A DNA stretch of 64,000 nt from NCBI RefSeq assembly GCF_003313505.1, contig NZ_QMHO01000003.1:553155-617154 (forward strand), given 5' to 3'. The notes beneath the pieces were generated by a model that was given only the letters and a program-made list of their open reading frames with translations, was not told the origin of the DNA and made no database searches. Origin of the DNA: Pedobacter nanyangensis. Its GTDB lineage: Bacteria; Bacteroidota; Bacteroidia; Sphingobacteriales; Sphingobacteriaceae. Shown one piece after another: positions 17,462-27,087 of the stretch (position 1 is its first letter; the number at the start of each line of letters is the position of its first letter). A program made the translations under genes and the position numbers.

Positions 17462-20305
17462 CTACCCTTCCATTTCCTTTTTCAGAAACTTACCCGTTAA
17501 GCTAATTGGGTTTTCAATCAATCCCTCCGGCGTACCTTCAAAAATGATTTTACCGCCACCAGCACCACCTTCTTCGCCCAAATCAATTACCCAATCGGCT
17601 ACTTTAACCACGTCCAAATTGTGTTCAATCACCAGCACGGTATTGCCCTTATCAACCAGTTCATTCAGCACACCCAGCAATACGCTAATATCCTCAAAAT
17701 GCAGTCCCGTAGTAGGCTCATCTAAAATATAGAACGTTTTACCAGTATCTTTTTTAGAAAGTTCCGTGGCTAGTTTCACCCGTTGCGCCTCACCACCCGA
17801 TAAAGTGGTCGATGCCTGACCCAAACGGATATAACCTAAACCAACATCGTTCAAAGTTTTAATTTTACGATAAATGGAAGGCATGTGTTCAAAGAAATGA
17901 CAAGCATCCTCAATGCTCATATCCAACACATCACTAATCGATTTTCCTTTATAGCGAACTTCTAAAGTTTCACGATTGTATCTTCTGCCGCCACACTCCT
18001 CACAAGGCACCTGCACATCAGGCAAGAAATTCATTTCAATTACCTTCATGCCCGCACCTTGGCAAGTCTCGCAGCGTCCGCCTTTTACATTGAACGAAAA
18101 ACGCCCCGGTTTGTAGCCTCTAATTTTCGCCTCTGGCAAAGCCACAAACAAATTCCTGATGTCAGAAAAAACGCCTGTATAGGTAGAAGGATTAGAACGA
18201 GGGGTACGACCAATAGGTGCCTGGTCAATTTCAATTACCTTATCAATTTCTTTTAAGCCCGTAACCTTCTCGTAAGGCAAAGGTTTTTTCTTCGCTCTAA
18301 AAAAGTGATGGTTCAAAATCGGGTACAAGGTTTCAGTAATCAAACTGGATTTACCACTACCCGAAACACCCGTAACGGCAATAAACTTACCTAACGGAAA
18401 ATCTACCGAAACATCTTTTAAGTTATGTCCAGAAGCTTTGATAATCGACAATTGATGCCCATTACCTTCCCTACGTTTTTTAGGAATTTCAATTCCTTTC
18501 TTACCATTCAAATAAGCGGCTGTCAGGGTGTTCGATTTCAGGATTTGCTTAGGTGTTCCCTGGGCCACTACCATACCACCGTGCACGCCCGCCGAAGGAC
18601 CGATGTCAATCACATGGTCGGCCTCCAAAATCATGTCCTTATCGTGCTCCACCACCAAAACGGTGTTACCCAAATCACGTAAGTTTTTCAGGGCGGTAAT
18701 GAGCCTTTCGTTATCACGTTGGTGCAAACCAATACTCGGTTCATCCAAAATGTACATTACGTTCATCAGCTGAGAGCCAATTTGCGTAGCCAAACGAATA
18801 CGTTGTGCCTCACCACCTGAAAGAGTACGCGAAGTGCGGTCTAAAGTCAAATAGTTCAAACCCACATCCAGCAAGAAGCCAATACGAGCCCTAATTTCTT
18901 TCAATATTTCTTTGGCAATGGTGTTTTGGCGTTCGCTCAATCTTTCCTCTACCCCATCAAACCATTTGTGTAAATTGTTGATATCCATCTCCGCCAATTC
19001 GAAGATGTTTTTTCCATCTACCTTAAAATGCAGGCTTTCCTTTTTCAATCTTGCTCCGTGACAGGCTGGACAAGTTTCCAATCTCCTGAAAGCTTCCATG
19101 TCATCGGCTGCGCCCTCACCTCTTTTCTCCTGCTGCTCTTCCAGCAACTTAATGATCCCATCAAAGGTTACTTGGTAGTTTTGTACGTTCCATTTGTTGT
19201 AGGCCACTTCCACCGAAATCAAATCAGGGGCACCGTTCAAAATCAAATCAATGGCTTCATCGCCCAATTTTTCCAAAGGGGTAGATAAAGAGAAATTATA
19301 TTTTTTGGCTAAGGCCTTTAATACTTGAAAAACCCAAATATCACGATACTCACCAAGTGGCAACAAGCCTCCGTTCAAAATGCTCAGCTTCATGTTGGGC
19401 ATAATAGATTTTTTGTCTACCACAAAAATGTAGCCCAAGCCATCGCAGGTTTCACAAGCGCCATAAGGCGAGTTGAACGAGAAACTATTCGGCTGTGGCT
19501 CATCGTAAGAAATACCCGTAGTTGGGCACATCAAAAACTTACTGAAATGCGCTACGTTATTGTCCTTATCGCTAATTTTAATAATCCCTTTACCCAATCG
19601 CATAGCCGTTTGAATGCTATCCAACAAACGCTTGTGGTCTTTAGGGTCAATAATCAGTCGGTCAACCACAATTTCAATATCGTGGATTTTGTAACGGTCC
19701 ACCTGCATTTTGGCTACAATATCTTTGATTTCCCCATCCACACGAACCTTTACATAACCTTGCTTACGGATTTGTTCAAACAATTCACGGTAATGGCCCT
19801 TACGCCCTTTTACCACAGGTGCCAATATATTTACGGCAGATTTTTCAAACTTTTTGTAGATGTTCTGCAAAATCTGGTCCTCGCTCATACGCTCCATTTT
19901 TTCGCCAGTATTGTACGAAAAAGCTTCGCCCACACGGGCATAAAGCAAACGCATAAAATCGTAAATTTCGGTAATGGTACCTACCGTTGAGCGAGGGTTT
20001 TTGCTGGTCGTTTTTTGCTCAATGGCAATTACGGGGCTCAGTCCCGAAACCTTATCTACATCTGGCCGCTCCATACCACCCATAAACTGACGTGAATAGG
20101 CACTAAATGTTTCCATGTAGCGGCGCTGTCCCTCGGCATAAATCGTATCAAATGCCAATGATGATTTACCGCTACCACTTAGGCCAGTAACCACCACCAT
20201 TTTATTCCTTGGGAAACTTACATCGATATTCTTCAGATTGTGCACCCTTGCACCGTATACTTCTACATCCTTTTGCTCACCCAAATCTACATGCTTGTTC
20301 GCCAT
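17462..20305 (-). CDS. uvrA: Excinuclease ABC subunit UvrA
   Basis: Damage-recognition ATPase of nucleotide excision repair, 947 residues, the normal length. Both ABC modules are complete: Walker A GLSGSGKSSLAFDT (about 41-54) and GVSGSGKSSLITET (about 647-660), and two LSGGEAQR signatures. The zinc-binding cysteine sets CETCDGLG/CPACHGAR and CETCQGAG/CEECGGRR are intact. The ATG at 20305 begins MANKHVDLGEQKDVEVYGAR, typical of the phylum. A minus-strand TAATTTTG box lies 32 bases upstream. It is a single-gene unit, flanked by repeat-bearing intergenic DNA on both sides. Confidence 0.98.
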   Translation of the reverse strand: MANKHVDLGEQKDVEVYGARVHNLKNIDVSFPRNKMVVVTGLSGSGKSSLAFDTIYAEGQRRYMETFSAYSRQFMGGMERPDVDKVSGLSPVIAIEQKTTSKNPRSTVGTITEIYDFMRLLYARVGEAFSYNTGEKMERMSEDQILQNIYKKFEKSAVNILAPVVKGRKGHYRELFEQIRKQGYVKVRVDGEIKDIVAKMQVDRYKIHDIEIVVDRLIIDPKDHKRLLDSIQTAMRLGKGIIKISDKDNNVAHFSKFLMCPTTGISYDEPQPNSFSFNSPYGACETCDGLGYIFVVDKKSIMPNMKLSILNGGLLPLGEYRDIWVFQVLKALAKKYNFSLSTPLEKLGDEAIDLILNGAPDLISVEVAYNKWNVQNYQVTFDGIIKLLEEQQEKRGEGAADDMEAFRRLETCPACHGARLKKESLHFKVDGKNIFELAEMDINNLHKWFDGVEERLSERQNTIAKEILKEIRARIGFLLDVGLNYLTLDRTSRTLSGGEAQRIRLATQIGSQLMNVMYILDEPSIGLHQRDNERLITALKNLRDLGNTVLVVEHDKDMILEADHVIDIGPSAGVHGGMVVAQGTPKQILKSNTLTAAYLNGKKGIEIPKKRREGNGHQLSIIKASGHNLKDVSVDFPLGKFIAVTGVSGSGKSSLITETLYPILNHHFFRAKKKPLPYEKVTGLKEIDKVIEIDQAPIGRTPRSNPSTYTGVFSDIRNLFVALPEAKIRGYKPGRFSFNVKGGRCETCQGAGMKVIEMNFLPDVQVPCEECGGRRYNRETLEVRYKGKSISDVLDMSIEDACHFFEHMPSIYRKIKTLNDVGLGYIRLGQASTTLSGGEAQRVKLATELSKKDTGKTFYILDEPTTGLHFEDISVLLGVLNELVDKGNTVLVIEHNLDVVKVADWVIDLGEEGGAGGGKIIFEGTPEGLIENPISLTGKFLKKEMEG

Positions 20306-20337
20306 ATATTATTCGCTCCGTTTTAAAAAATAGCTTG

Positions 20338-20345
20338 CAAAATTA
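20338..20345 (-). promoter_or_regulatory. Probable -7 box of uvrA
   Basis: Minus-strand TAATTTTG matches TAnnTTTG and would give a leader of about 30 bases. A TTG lies 14 bases upstream, shorter than the usual spacing, so the -33 assignment is weak. Confidence 0.5.
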
Positions 20346-20447
20346 ACGAAATAAAAGCACAAAAGCTATTGATTTCCAGATAACGGAACAAGGAGATGAG
20401 TTGTTTTACAAGGAGATGAGAAGCGCAACGAAAATGCAATCAAAACG

Positions 20448-20516
20448 GCAGTCCCGCTTTCCCTACAAGTCCGCACTCGCTGCGCTCGCTTGCGGGCTTT
20501 CCGTTCAATCGGGGCT
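20448..20516. repeat. Dispersed intergenic repeat A, copy 1
   Basis: A block running GCAG(T/C)CCCGCT, ACAAGTCC, CTCG, GGGCTTTCC, (T)TCAAT, CGGG. The same ordered blocks recur at 63725-63792. This copy contains an internal GC-rich dyad (CCGCA to TGCGG). Two 13-bp direct repeats ACAAGGAGATGAG (20388-20400, 20408-20420) lie just before it. Confidence 0.65.
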
Positions 20517-20582
20517 ATTTTACATAAGCCTGTAAACAAAAACGACGAGCAAAAGATAGGCATTTCAATACCGAAGCCTTTC

Positions 20583-21608
20583 TTAATTCTTAACTACTTT
20601 AGTGGTTGCTACATGTCCGCCGCCACTTAATTTCACCAAGTAAATACCTTTTGGATAAGCAATTAAATCTAACTCTATCTCTGCAGCAGTTGGCAGAAGG
20701 TCAAACTGTTGCAATATCTTGCCCTCAACAGTGCTTAGCAATAATTTTTGATATCTACCTGCCGAAAAGCCTACCTTTACCTTGTTTGGAGTTGGATTTG
20801 GAGATAATACAATTTCATTCTCTGGTACAATGGCAAAACTTGCTACAACAACTCCAAAATCTTCTTTAATACCATCTGCATCTACAGCCACTAGCTTGTA
20901 ATAATTATCACCCAAAATAGCATCATTATGCAAATAGCTATAGTACTTACCCGTAGAAGAGTTACCAAGGCTTGATAGCTTAGTAAGCGGTTTGAAATCA
21001 TCTTTACTACTCCCGTGAAAAAGCTCAAAATAGGAAGAATTTATCTCACTAAGTGTTTGCCAGTTTAAGGTGATGCCATTAGCAACTGCCTTAGCGGCAA
21101 AACCATTAAGTTTTACAGGCAATGGATTGGCTAATGTAACAAAAGAAACCTGAGGCCCATATTCTACTGTTCCTGCACCTGCGCCACTTCTTACGTATGC
21201 TCTCACGTAATAGGTGGTACTTGGATTTAAGCCTGTCATCATGCGTCCATTGAAAGTTAATGGATAGTACTGAGTGCCATAAGTGTAAGTAGTAGAGAGT
21301 TTAGTACTTAAAACTACTGTTGGATTTTGACTAGTACTCCAAACGATACCCACCTCGGTGATCCAATCATTTGTTACCGTAGAAGATACCGTTCCTCCAC
21401 CGACAGCTGATGTATGGGTAACACTAGAAATAGAAGTTGTAAACACCGTCCTTTTTAAGGCAGCAAAGGAAAAATCATCTCCCACCATCTCAGTTTCTTC
21501 GCCTACAAGGGCTCTATCACCAGCAACCAACATTGTGTGCGCATTCGAATTGTAAAAACTTAATTGTAGCGCAATAGCCAATAAAACGGCATAAAAACAA
21601 GGTTTCAT
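20583..21608 (-). CDS. Secreted T9SS cargo protein of unknown function
   Basis: About 341 residues from the ATG at 21608 (MKPCFYAVLLAIALQLSFY, a signal peptide); ATG 21635 and GTG 21638 upstream are alternatives. Residues about 40-160 form a beta-rich FN3-like domain of the kind with an ITEVGIVWS strand and the closing STTYYVRAYV segment; this pattern is common in Bacteroidota surface proteins. A LNWQTLSEINSSYFEL linker leads to a T9SS type A sorting domain (about 270-341, LSPNPTPNK to TTKVVKN). No catalytic motif is visible. It lies about 130 bases downstream of the giant LamG gene on the same strand but has its own promoter (21695-21723). Confidence 0.82.
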   Translation of the reverse strand: MKPCFYAVLLAIALQLSFYNSNAHTMLVAGDRALVGEETEMVGDDFSFAALKRTVFTTSISSVTHTSAVGGGTVSSTVTNDWITEVGIVWSTSQNPTVVLSTKLSTTYTYGTQYYPLTFNGRMMTGLNPSTTYYVRAYVRSGAGAGTVEYGPQVSFVTLANPLPVKLNGFAAKAVANGITLNWQTLSEINSSYFELFHGSSKDDFKPLTKLSSLGNSSTGKYYSYLHNDAILGDNYYKLVAVDADGIKEDFGVVVASFAIVPENEIVLSPNPTPNKVKVGFSAGRYQKLLLSTVEGKILQQFDLLPTAAEIELDLIAYPKGIYLVKLSGGGHVATTKVVKN

Positions 21609-21694
21609 AATTGAAAAATACAGATTTTTGAGCATCACTTCTTAACGACATATAGGCTCAATACATGCAGCGTCAAAAACCACACATCGTTACA

Positions 21695-21723
21695 CAAATA
21701 TATGATTTTAAACACTTTAACAA
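21695..21723 (-). promoter_or_regulatory. Promoter of the T9SS cargo gene
   Basis: Minus-strand TTG (21721-21723), an 18-base spacer and TATATTTG (21695-21702) fit the Bacteroidota -33/-7 promoter. It predicts a leader of about 85 bases to the ATG at 21608. Confidence 0.6.
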
Positions 21724-21767
21724 AACTATCATACAAAATCAAAATCCTTTATCTACCCCAATATTTT

Positions 21768-24700
21768 TTAATTTTTGATCAGTTTTACTACACTACTGCC
21801 TCCACTTCCATCGAGCCTTATAAAATAAAGTCCTTTAGCATACCTACTTAAATCAATCTCCTTATAAAAGTCCGTTTTATAAAGCCTAATTATTTCCAAT
21901 ATCTTTCCATCTATTCCAGAAATTGAAACCAATTGATATACACCCTCAGCAAATGTTAGTTTAGTATTTCCAGCTGTTGGATTTGGGTATACACTCACCT
22001 CCGTAGCAGAAAGTGCAAAGTTCAATACACGTTCACCCAATCCTGTAGGTTTACCATCCATATCCACCTGTACCAAACGGTAGTAGTTATTACCTTTTAA
22101 AGGTTGTTTATCGTAGTAAGTATACGATGCGCCAATTCCTTTGGCACTTACATCATCTAATTTAACAAATTGCTTATCATCGCCACTGCGATAAATTTCA
22201 AAGCCTTTGTTGTTCTGTTCCGAAGCGGTTTGCCATGAAAGCTTGGCATAATTACTTTCTATTTTTGCGGTGTAAGTGGTTAACACTACTGGCAACGCGG
22301 GCTCTAAGGTAGTTACAACAACCACTTCCGACAGTGCTCCCTGACCTGTAACACTGGCCTTTTCGGCCCTTAAGCGATAATAATAATTAGTAAGTGCAGT
22401 TAAGCCGGTAATATCTTTATACAAAGCATTCACTGTAAACGGCGAACCTGCAACAGGTTGTGTAAAGGCATTATCGGTAGCCACATCCAGTACATAATTT
22501 TCTACCACTCCTACTGTTGGTGCGGTCCAAGTGGCCCTAAATTGTTTATCGGTAATACCAACAGCCGCAGTGGCCTGTGGCACTACCTGTGCATAGCTCT
22601 CTATCCAATTGGAAACATTACCCTGCAATTCAAAATACTTTAAACTACCGTGGTAAGCGTTATTTCCCTGGTCGGTAAGCACATCGCTTTGGCTGTTGTT
22701 TGCCTGGTTAAAATTATAGTAAGCTACCAAGGCTGTTGGGTTTGAAATGCTGTTCAACATATCCGTCTTTATTTCGGCTTCTGTTAAAGCTGCACTGTAT
22801 AGCTTTACCTCGTCAATACTTCCTTTGAAATAAGTATTTTCCAACGCATTTTTACCAATGGTGATGTAATGTGTAGCATCAAGCAATACCGCTTCATCGG
22901 TTAAGGTACCGTTACCCACTTCTTTACCATTGGCATAAATTTTATAGCCCGAAGGAGTTACCACGTAAGCGACGTGCAACCAGCGATTAATTGGATAGTT
23001 ATAATTGGCATCGGCAGTGTTCGTCATCCACGCTGTGCCCTTTCCAATATCGCCATGGATCTTATTTCCTCCTGTTAATTGCATGTCGAAAGTATTATCG
23101 CCGCCTTCTCGGGTACTAAAAATATGCATGGCCTTAGTGGCATGTTCGGGTTTCACCCAAGCCATTACCGTAAAATTTCCCTTCACCACCGCAGCTTGAG
23201 GCTGCATTACCACATGGTCGTCGCCCCCATCAAAATTCAGGGCATTCCCTGGAGGGCTGAAAGACTGCAATGTAACCGCTGTGGCTGGAGAAAACGCCCC
23301 TTGTCCGGTAACACTTTGCTTGTCTGCCGCCACCCTATAATAGTATGTGGCATTCGCCGACAAACCTGTAATGGTTTTCGTTTGTGCAGCCAACATAAAA
23401 GGCGAACCTGCTACAGGCGTGGTAAATTCAGCATCAGCGGCTACCTCTAACACATAACCATTATCTACAATCCCCAATTGAGGGTACCTCCAACGAGCTT
23501 CGAAAGACGATGAGGACAAACTGATGGGCACTGCCGCTTCTGGCAATACCATGGCATAGCTCTCCACCCAGTTGCTATTGTTTCCATTTAAATCAAAGCC
23601 ACTCAACACCCCATTTCGAGCATTGGCTCCCTGGTCTTCCAATATTGTTTTTGCGGCGTTATTTAGGGAAGGGGCGCCTTCATCAAAATTATAATGTGCT
23701 TCTAAATTAAGCGGCAAGGTAGTTGCAGCATTCAGCATTTCTCCATTGATTTCTGCTGCGCTCAATGCTTTATTGTAAATCCTCACTTCATCCATATCCC
23801 CTTTGAAATAGGTATTTTCTGTTCCGCTAAAACCCAATTGCAACAGATGATTAGCATCCATTAACAAGGGAGTGCCCGAAAAAAAACCACTTTGCTTAAG
23901 GCTGCCGTTCACATAAATTTGATAGCCTGTAGCAGATACCGCATAAGCAATGTGCATCCATCTGCCCACACTATAATCATAAGTTACATCGGCCGTGTTG
24001 CTCAACCAGGCATTGGCAGACCCTATATTGGCATGAATGATGTTACCCTGCTTCAATTGCAGATCAAAACCGTAGCCCCCTGCGGTTTTGGTGCTCAACA
24101 CATGCATGGTTTTGGTAAAATCTGTAGGGCGTACCCAAGCCTGCACGGTAAATGCGCCCAACACTGTATGGTTGCTATTAAAGGTAATTTTATCGTCTAC
24201 ACCATCAAAATTCAACGCCGCAACAAGTTCTTGGATTTCATAAGCACCCATATCAATGCCTGCACCAAGCACTCTTTTGTTGCCGCCCAAATCTCTGGTA
24301 ACCGTAGAGATATTAGGTATTTCGGCATTACCATAGTAACTTGTACTGCCTGCATCAATGGCTGGGCTGCCGCTCCTCAACTGATAATTGCCATTGGCAT
24401 CCTTAAATTGTGGATCGGCTGCCATATTACCCGTTCCTAAAAAACCTCCCTGCACCAAACTATGTTCCACTGTAGTAGCTCCCGGGTCGCCAATCCCGCT
24501 ATTATTACCCCATATAATGGAATTACGAATCTTGCTCGACGAGTTGCTGTAATGAAAAATGCCACCCCCAGCGTCAGCGGTATTTTTAGTAATGGTCACA
24601 TTGGTTAAAACAGGTATGCTGGTATAGCCATTATAAATCGCTCCACCTTCTAAACCCGTGTTGTTAGCAAACAATACGTTGGTTAAAGTGGGCGACGACT

Positions 24701-26891
24701 CTTCATTACAAAGGCCACCACCTGAATTAAATACTTTTACGGCATGATTATCCGTAATATTAACATTGATAAAAGTTGCATTAGAACCACCCTTATTATA
24801 AATCCCACCACCAGAGTATCCTGTATTTCCGTCTATGATCACATTTTTTATCACAGGGAACGAGGTATAATTTACCATTCCACCGCCCAAGCTAGTTGCG
24901 TTATGTCCAGTGGCTAAATTTCGGGCTATGGTTACATTTTCAATGAGTGGTGAAGAAGATCGGTTACATATACCGCCCCCGCCCACATAAGCAGAATTAC
25001 CGATGATTTGCAGGTTACTTAATCGTGGCGAAGACTCAGTACAATTTACCCCGCCACCATTCCCCGTGTAAACCGACACCCCGTTTACCGTGATATACTC
25101 TGTAAATCCAAATCTCACGGCATTACCACCAGAAATGGTAAAGCCATCAAGTAATGCTGTCCCCACATTCCCGGCACTAACTACCACGTGATAGGCGTTA
25201 TCGGTCATATTTTGCATGCTTAAACCTTTACCTTTACCCGTCAATATATCATTTCCCTGAAAATCGCCGCTGAGTGTAGTCTTATTTGCTTTAATAGTTA
25301 AATCTCTTTGTGACAAAAACTGTTCGACGCCAGCAAAACCGCCATAAACCTCTACATCTGCTTTCAACAAAAAGGCATTATCATGGTCGTTGACGGTGAT
25401 GTTATTGACATCATTTGCTCTCCTATTGGGTACATAAATACCTTTTGCCACCCATACCATATCATATGCAGATGAATTGTTGATCATGAGCTGCAAATCG
25501 TCTGAAGCGTTTGCCCACGACGAACCATCTTTATTGCCAGCACCATTTTGGGTAACATAACGAGTGGTTGGGCTAACCCTGTTGATAGATAAAGTATAGA
25601 TTCTACTTGCTGAACCATCTGTTACTTTAATTTCGAGAATATTAACTCCGAAGTTTAAGGGAATGATAGGCGATAAAATTCCACTGGTGAGTGCACTAAA
25701 GCTTCCGCCATTCACTTTCATTTCTATGACTGAGCTAACATTGGGCTGTGTCGCCAATAGCCGAAAATCTGCATTGGCCGTGATGGCAGTGTAGGTAAAT
25801 TGACTAGCACTAAAAACTGGAGAGAAATTAATATTATTGATGGAAAGTGCATTTAAATAATCAAACGCTAAAGCAGTGGTCACTTTTGTAACGGCACTAT
25901 AAGCTCCTTTTTGCGCAATGCCCGTATTTTTTTGGGCTGATACCCGATAATAATAATCTGTTCCCGATAAAAGTCCGGTAATATTTTGCGATGTTCCTGT
26001 AACGGTAAAGGGTGAGCCGGCAATAGGGCTATTAAAGCTCGAATTAGTGGCTACTTCTAACGTGTACTGTTCGGCAACACCATTGGCCGGCGCTTGCCAG
26101 TTGAGCGTAAAGCCTGAACTGGATACATTGCTTGGCAATGATAGGCCAGGAACAACCATCGCATAACTTTCTGCCCAATTACTTGTCGTTCCTGTAAGCG
26201 CAAAATTAGTAAGGGTTCCGTCGTAGCCATTCCCACTTAAATCGGTTAAAATAGTCGCCGATTGGTTAAAATCATAATGTGCCACCAAACTTGCAGGTAC
26301 AGCAACAGCGCTGCTCATCATTTCGGTAGCCACCTCTAAATCGCTTAAAGCACTGCTAAACAACTTTACTTCATCAATATTCCCTTGGAAATAAGTAGCC
26401 TCGCTGGCATTTTTCCCGATGACGATTCGATGCGTATTATTTAACAGCAATGGCGTTCCGCTTAGAGGACTAGTCACCATCAAATTACCGTTCACATAAA
26501 TTTTATATGCGGTTGGTGTAATCACATACGCCACATGCAGCCATTTTCCTACGGCATAACTGTAATTGGCATCTGCCGAAGTGGTAAGAAAAGAAGTTCC
26601 ATTTCCAATATCACCATGCACCTTATTGCCGCCCGTGAGCTGCATATCAAAACCAAACTCGGCAGGTTCCCTAGAACTAAAAATGTGCATAGCTTTAGTG
26701 GTGTTCTCGGGCTTTACCCAAGCCATTACCGTAAAGTTCCCTTTAATTTCTACATTTTTGGTGGGCACCGTAACATAGTCGTTAACACCATCAAAATGTA
26801 GGGATGTTCCTTGCGCTTGAAGCGCCGTATTGAAAAATAAAATCCATAGGAGCACACATGCTGTTTTGCAATAGTTATTAAGGCGATACAT
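21768..26891 (-). CDS. Giant T9SS surface protein with three LamG-FN3 modules and a right-handed beta-helix
   Basis: About 1707 residues from the ATG at 26891 (MYRLNNYCKTACVLLW signal peptide, ending LQAQ); the frame extends to a TTG at 26912. Order: LamG/concanavalin-like domain (about 30-235), FN3 (250-340), cadherin-like beta-sandwich (345-440), right-handed beta-helix with choice-of-anchor Q-like repeats rich in GGGI/GGGM turns (445-885), second LamG (890-1110) and FN3, third LamG (about 1215-1440) and FN3, and a T9SS type A tail (about 1633-1707, YPNPTAGN to KLIKN). The three LamG-FN3 modules are clearly homologous: each has FDG.(D)D, (V/M)AWVKP-like, HIFS/HVLS and NWxESYAxVxP. Adhesion or polysaccharide binding is inferred; no catalytic site is visible. 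A perfect 36-bp palindrome lies about 95 bases upstream. Confidence 0.85.
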   Translation of the reverse strand: MYRLNNYCKTACVLLWILFFNTALQAQGTSLHFDGVNDYVTVPTKNVEIKGNFTVMAWVKPENTTKAMHIFSSREPAEFGFDMQLTGGNKVHGDIGNGTSFLTTSADANYSYAVGKWLHVAYVITPTAYKIYVNGNLMVTSPLSGTPLLLNNTHRIVIGKNASEATYFQGNIDEVKLFSSALSDLEVATEMMSSAVAVPASLVAHYDFNQSATILTDLSGNGYDGTLTNFALTGTTSNWAESYAMVVPGLSLPSNVSSSGFTLNWQAPANGVAEQYTLEVATNSSFNSPIAGSPFTVTGTSQNITGLLSGTDYYYRVSAQKNTGIAQKGAYSAVTKVTTALAFDYLNALSINNINFSPVFSASQFTYTAITANADFRLLATQPNVSSVIEMKVNGGSFSALTSGILSPIIPLNFGVNILEIKVTDGSASRIYTLSINRVSPTTRYVTQNGAGNKDGSSWANASDDLQLMINNSSAYDMVWVAKGIYVPNRRANDVNNITVNDHDNAFLLKADVEVYGGFAGVEQFLSQRDLTIKANKTTLSGDFQGNDILTGKGKGLSMQNMTDNAYHVVVSAGNVGTALLDGFTISGGNAVRFGFTEYITVNGVSVYTGNGGGVNCTESSPRLSNLQIIGNSAYVGGGGICNRSSSPLIENVTIARNLATGHNATSLGGGMVNYTSFPVIKNVIIDGNTGYSGGGIYNKGGSNATFINVNITDNHAVKVFNSGGGLCNEESSPTLTNVLFANNTGLEGGAIYNGYTSIPVLTNVTITKNTADAGGGIFHYSNSSSKIRNSIIWGNNSGIGDPGATTVEHSLVQGGFLGTGNMAADPQFKDANGNYQLRSGSPAIDAGSTSYYGNAEIPNISTVTRDLGGNKRVLGAGIDMGAYEIQELVAALNFDGVDDKITFNSNHTVLGAFTVQAWVRPTDFTKTMHVLSTKTAGGYGFDLQLKQGNIIHANIGSANAWLSNTADVTYDYSVGRWMHIAYAVSATGYQIYVNGSLKQSGFFSGTPLLMDANHLLQLGFSGTENTYFKGDMDEVRIYNKALSAAEINGEMLNAATTLPLNLEAHYNFDEGAPSLNNAAKTILEDQGANARNGVLSGFDLNGNNSNWVESYAMVLPEAAVPISLSSSSFEARWRYPQLGIVDNGYVLEVAADAEFTTPVAGSPFMLAAQTKTITGLSANATYYYRVAADKQSVTGQGAFSPATAVTLQSFSPPGNALNFDGGDDHVVMQPQAAVVKGNFTVMAWVKPEHATKAMHIFSTREGGDNTFDMQLTGGNKIHGDIGKGTAWMTNTADANYNYPINRWLHVAYVVTPSGYKIYANGKEVGNGTLTDEAVLLDATHYITIGKNALENTYFKGSIDEVKLYSAALTEAEIKTDMLNSISNPTALVAYYNFNQANNSQSDVLTDQGNNAYHGSLKYFELQGNVSNWIESYAQVVPQATAAVGITDKQFRATWTAPTVGVVENYVLDVATDNAFTQPVAGSPFTVNALYKDITGLTALTNYYYRLRAEKASVTGQGALSEVVVVTTLEPALPVVLTTYTAKIESNYAKLSWQTASEQNNKGFEIYRSGDDKQFVKLDDVSAKGIGASYTYYDKQPLKGNNYYRLVQVDMDGKPTGLGERVLNFALSATEVSVYPNPTAGNTKLTFAEGVYQLVSISGIDGKILEIIRLYKTDFYKEIDLSRYAKGLYFIRLDGSGGSSVVKLIKN

Positions 26892-26943
26892 GATTAAGTT
26901 TTTAGTTTGCAAGCTGTTAACGGCTTATCGTGGTTTACAGGCA

Positions 26944-26951
26944 CAAAAGTA
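26944..26951 (-). promoter_or_regulatory. -7 box of the giant LamG gene
   Basis: Minus-strand TACTTTTG matches TAnnTTTG and lies 52 bases before the ATG. No good -33 TTG is present; the palindrome at 26987-27022 sits just upstream of where -33 would be, as an activator site would. Confidence 0.5.
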
Positions 26952-26986
26952 AACTTCACAAAACTTGTCCTGTAATTTTAAAGCAC

Positions 26987-27022
26987 AAACTTTGTCCAGT
27001 TTTATAAAACTGGACAAAGTTT
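26987..27022. promoter_or_regulatory. Perfect 36-bp palindrome
   Basis: Eighteen-base arms (left arm AAACTTTGTCCAGTTTTA) pair without mismatch and without a spacer. A related half-site AAACTTGTCC occurs at 26961-26970. It may be an operator for the downstream giant gene, or a terminator for the Crp-AraC gene ending at 27088; the absence of a T tract favours the operator. Confidence 0.6.
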
Positions 27023-27087
27023 TCAAAAACTGCACTTAATGTATCTCAGAAATATTTCAGAATTGACGATCTATATATTTAATTAAA

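Noticed and set aside
19325..19990. 221-codon plus-strand ORF inside uvrA
   Set aside because: It lies antisense to conserved uvrA coding sequence and its product has no family likeness; it is a codon-bias shadow.
20366..20563. 65-codon minus-strand ORF between uvrA and the T9SS cargo gene
   Set aside because: It consists mainly of repeat A; the frame is a by-product of the repeat.
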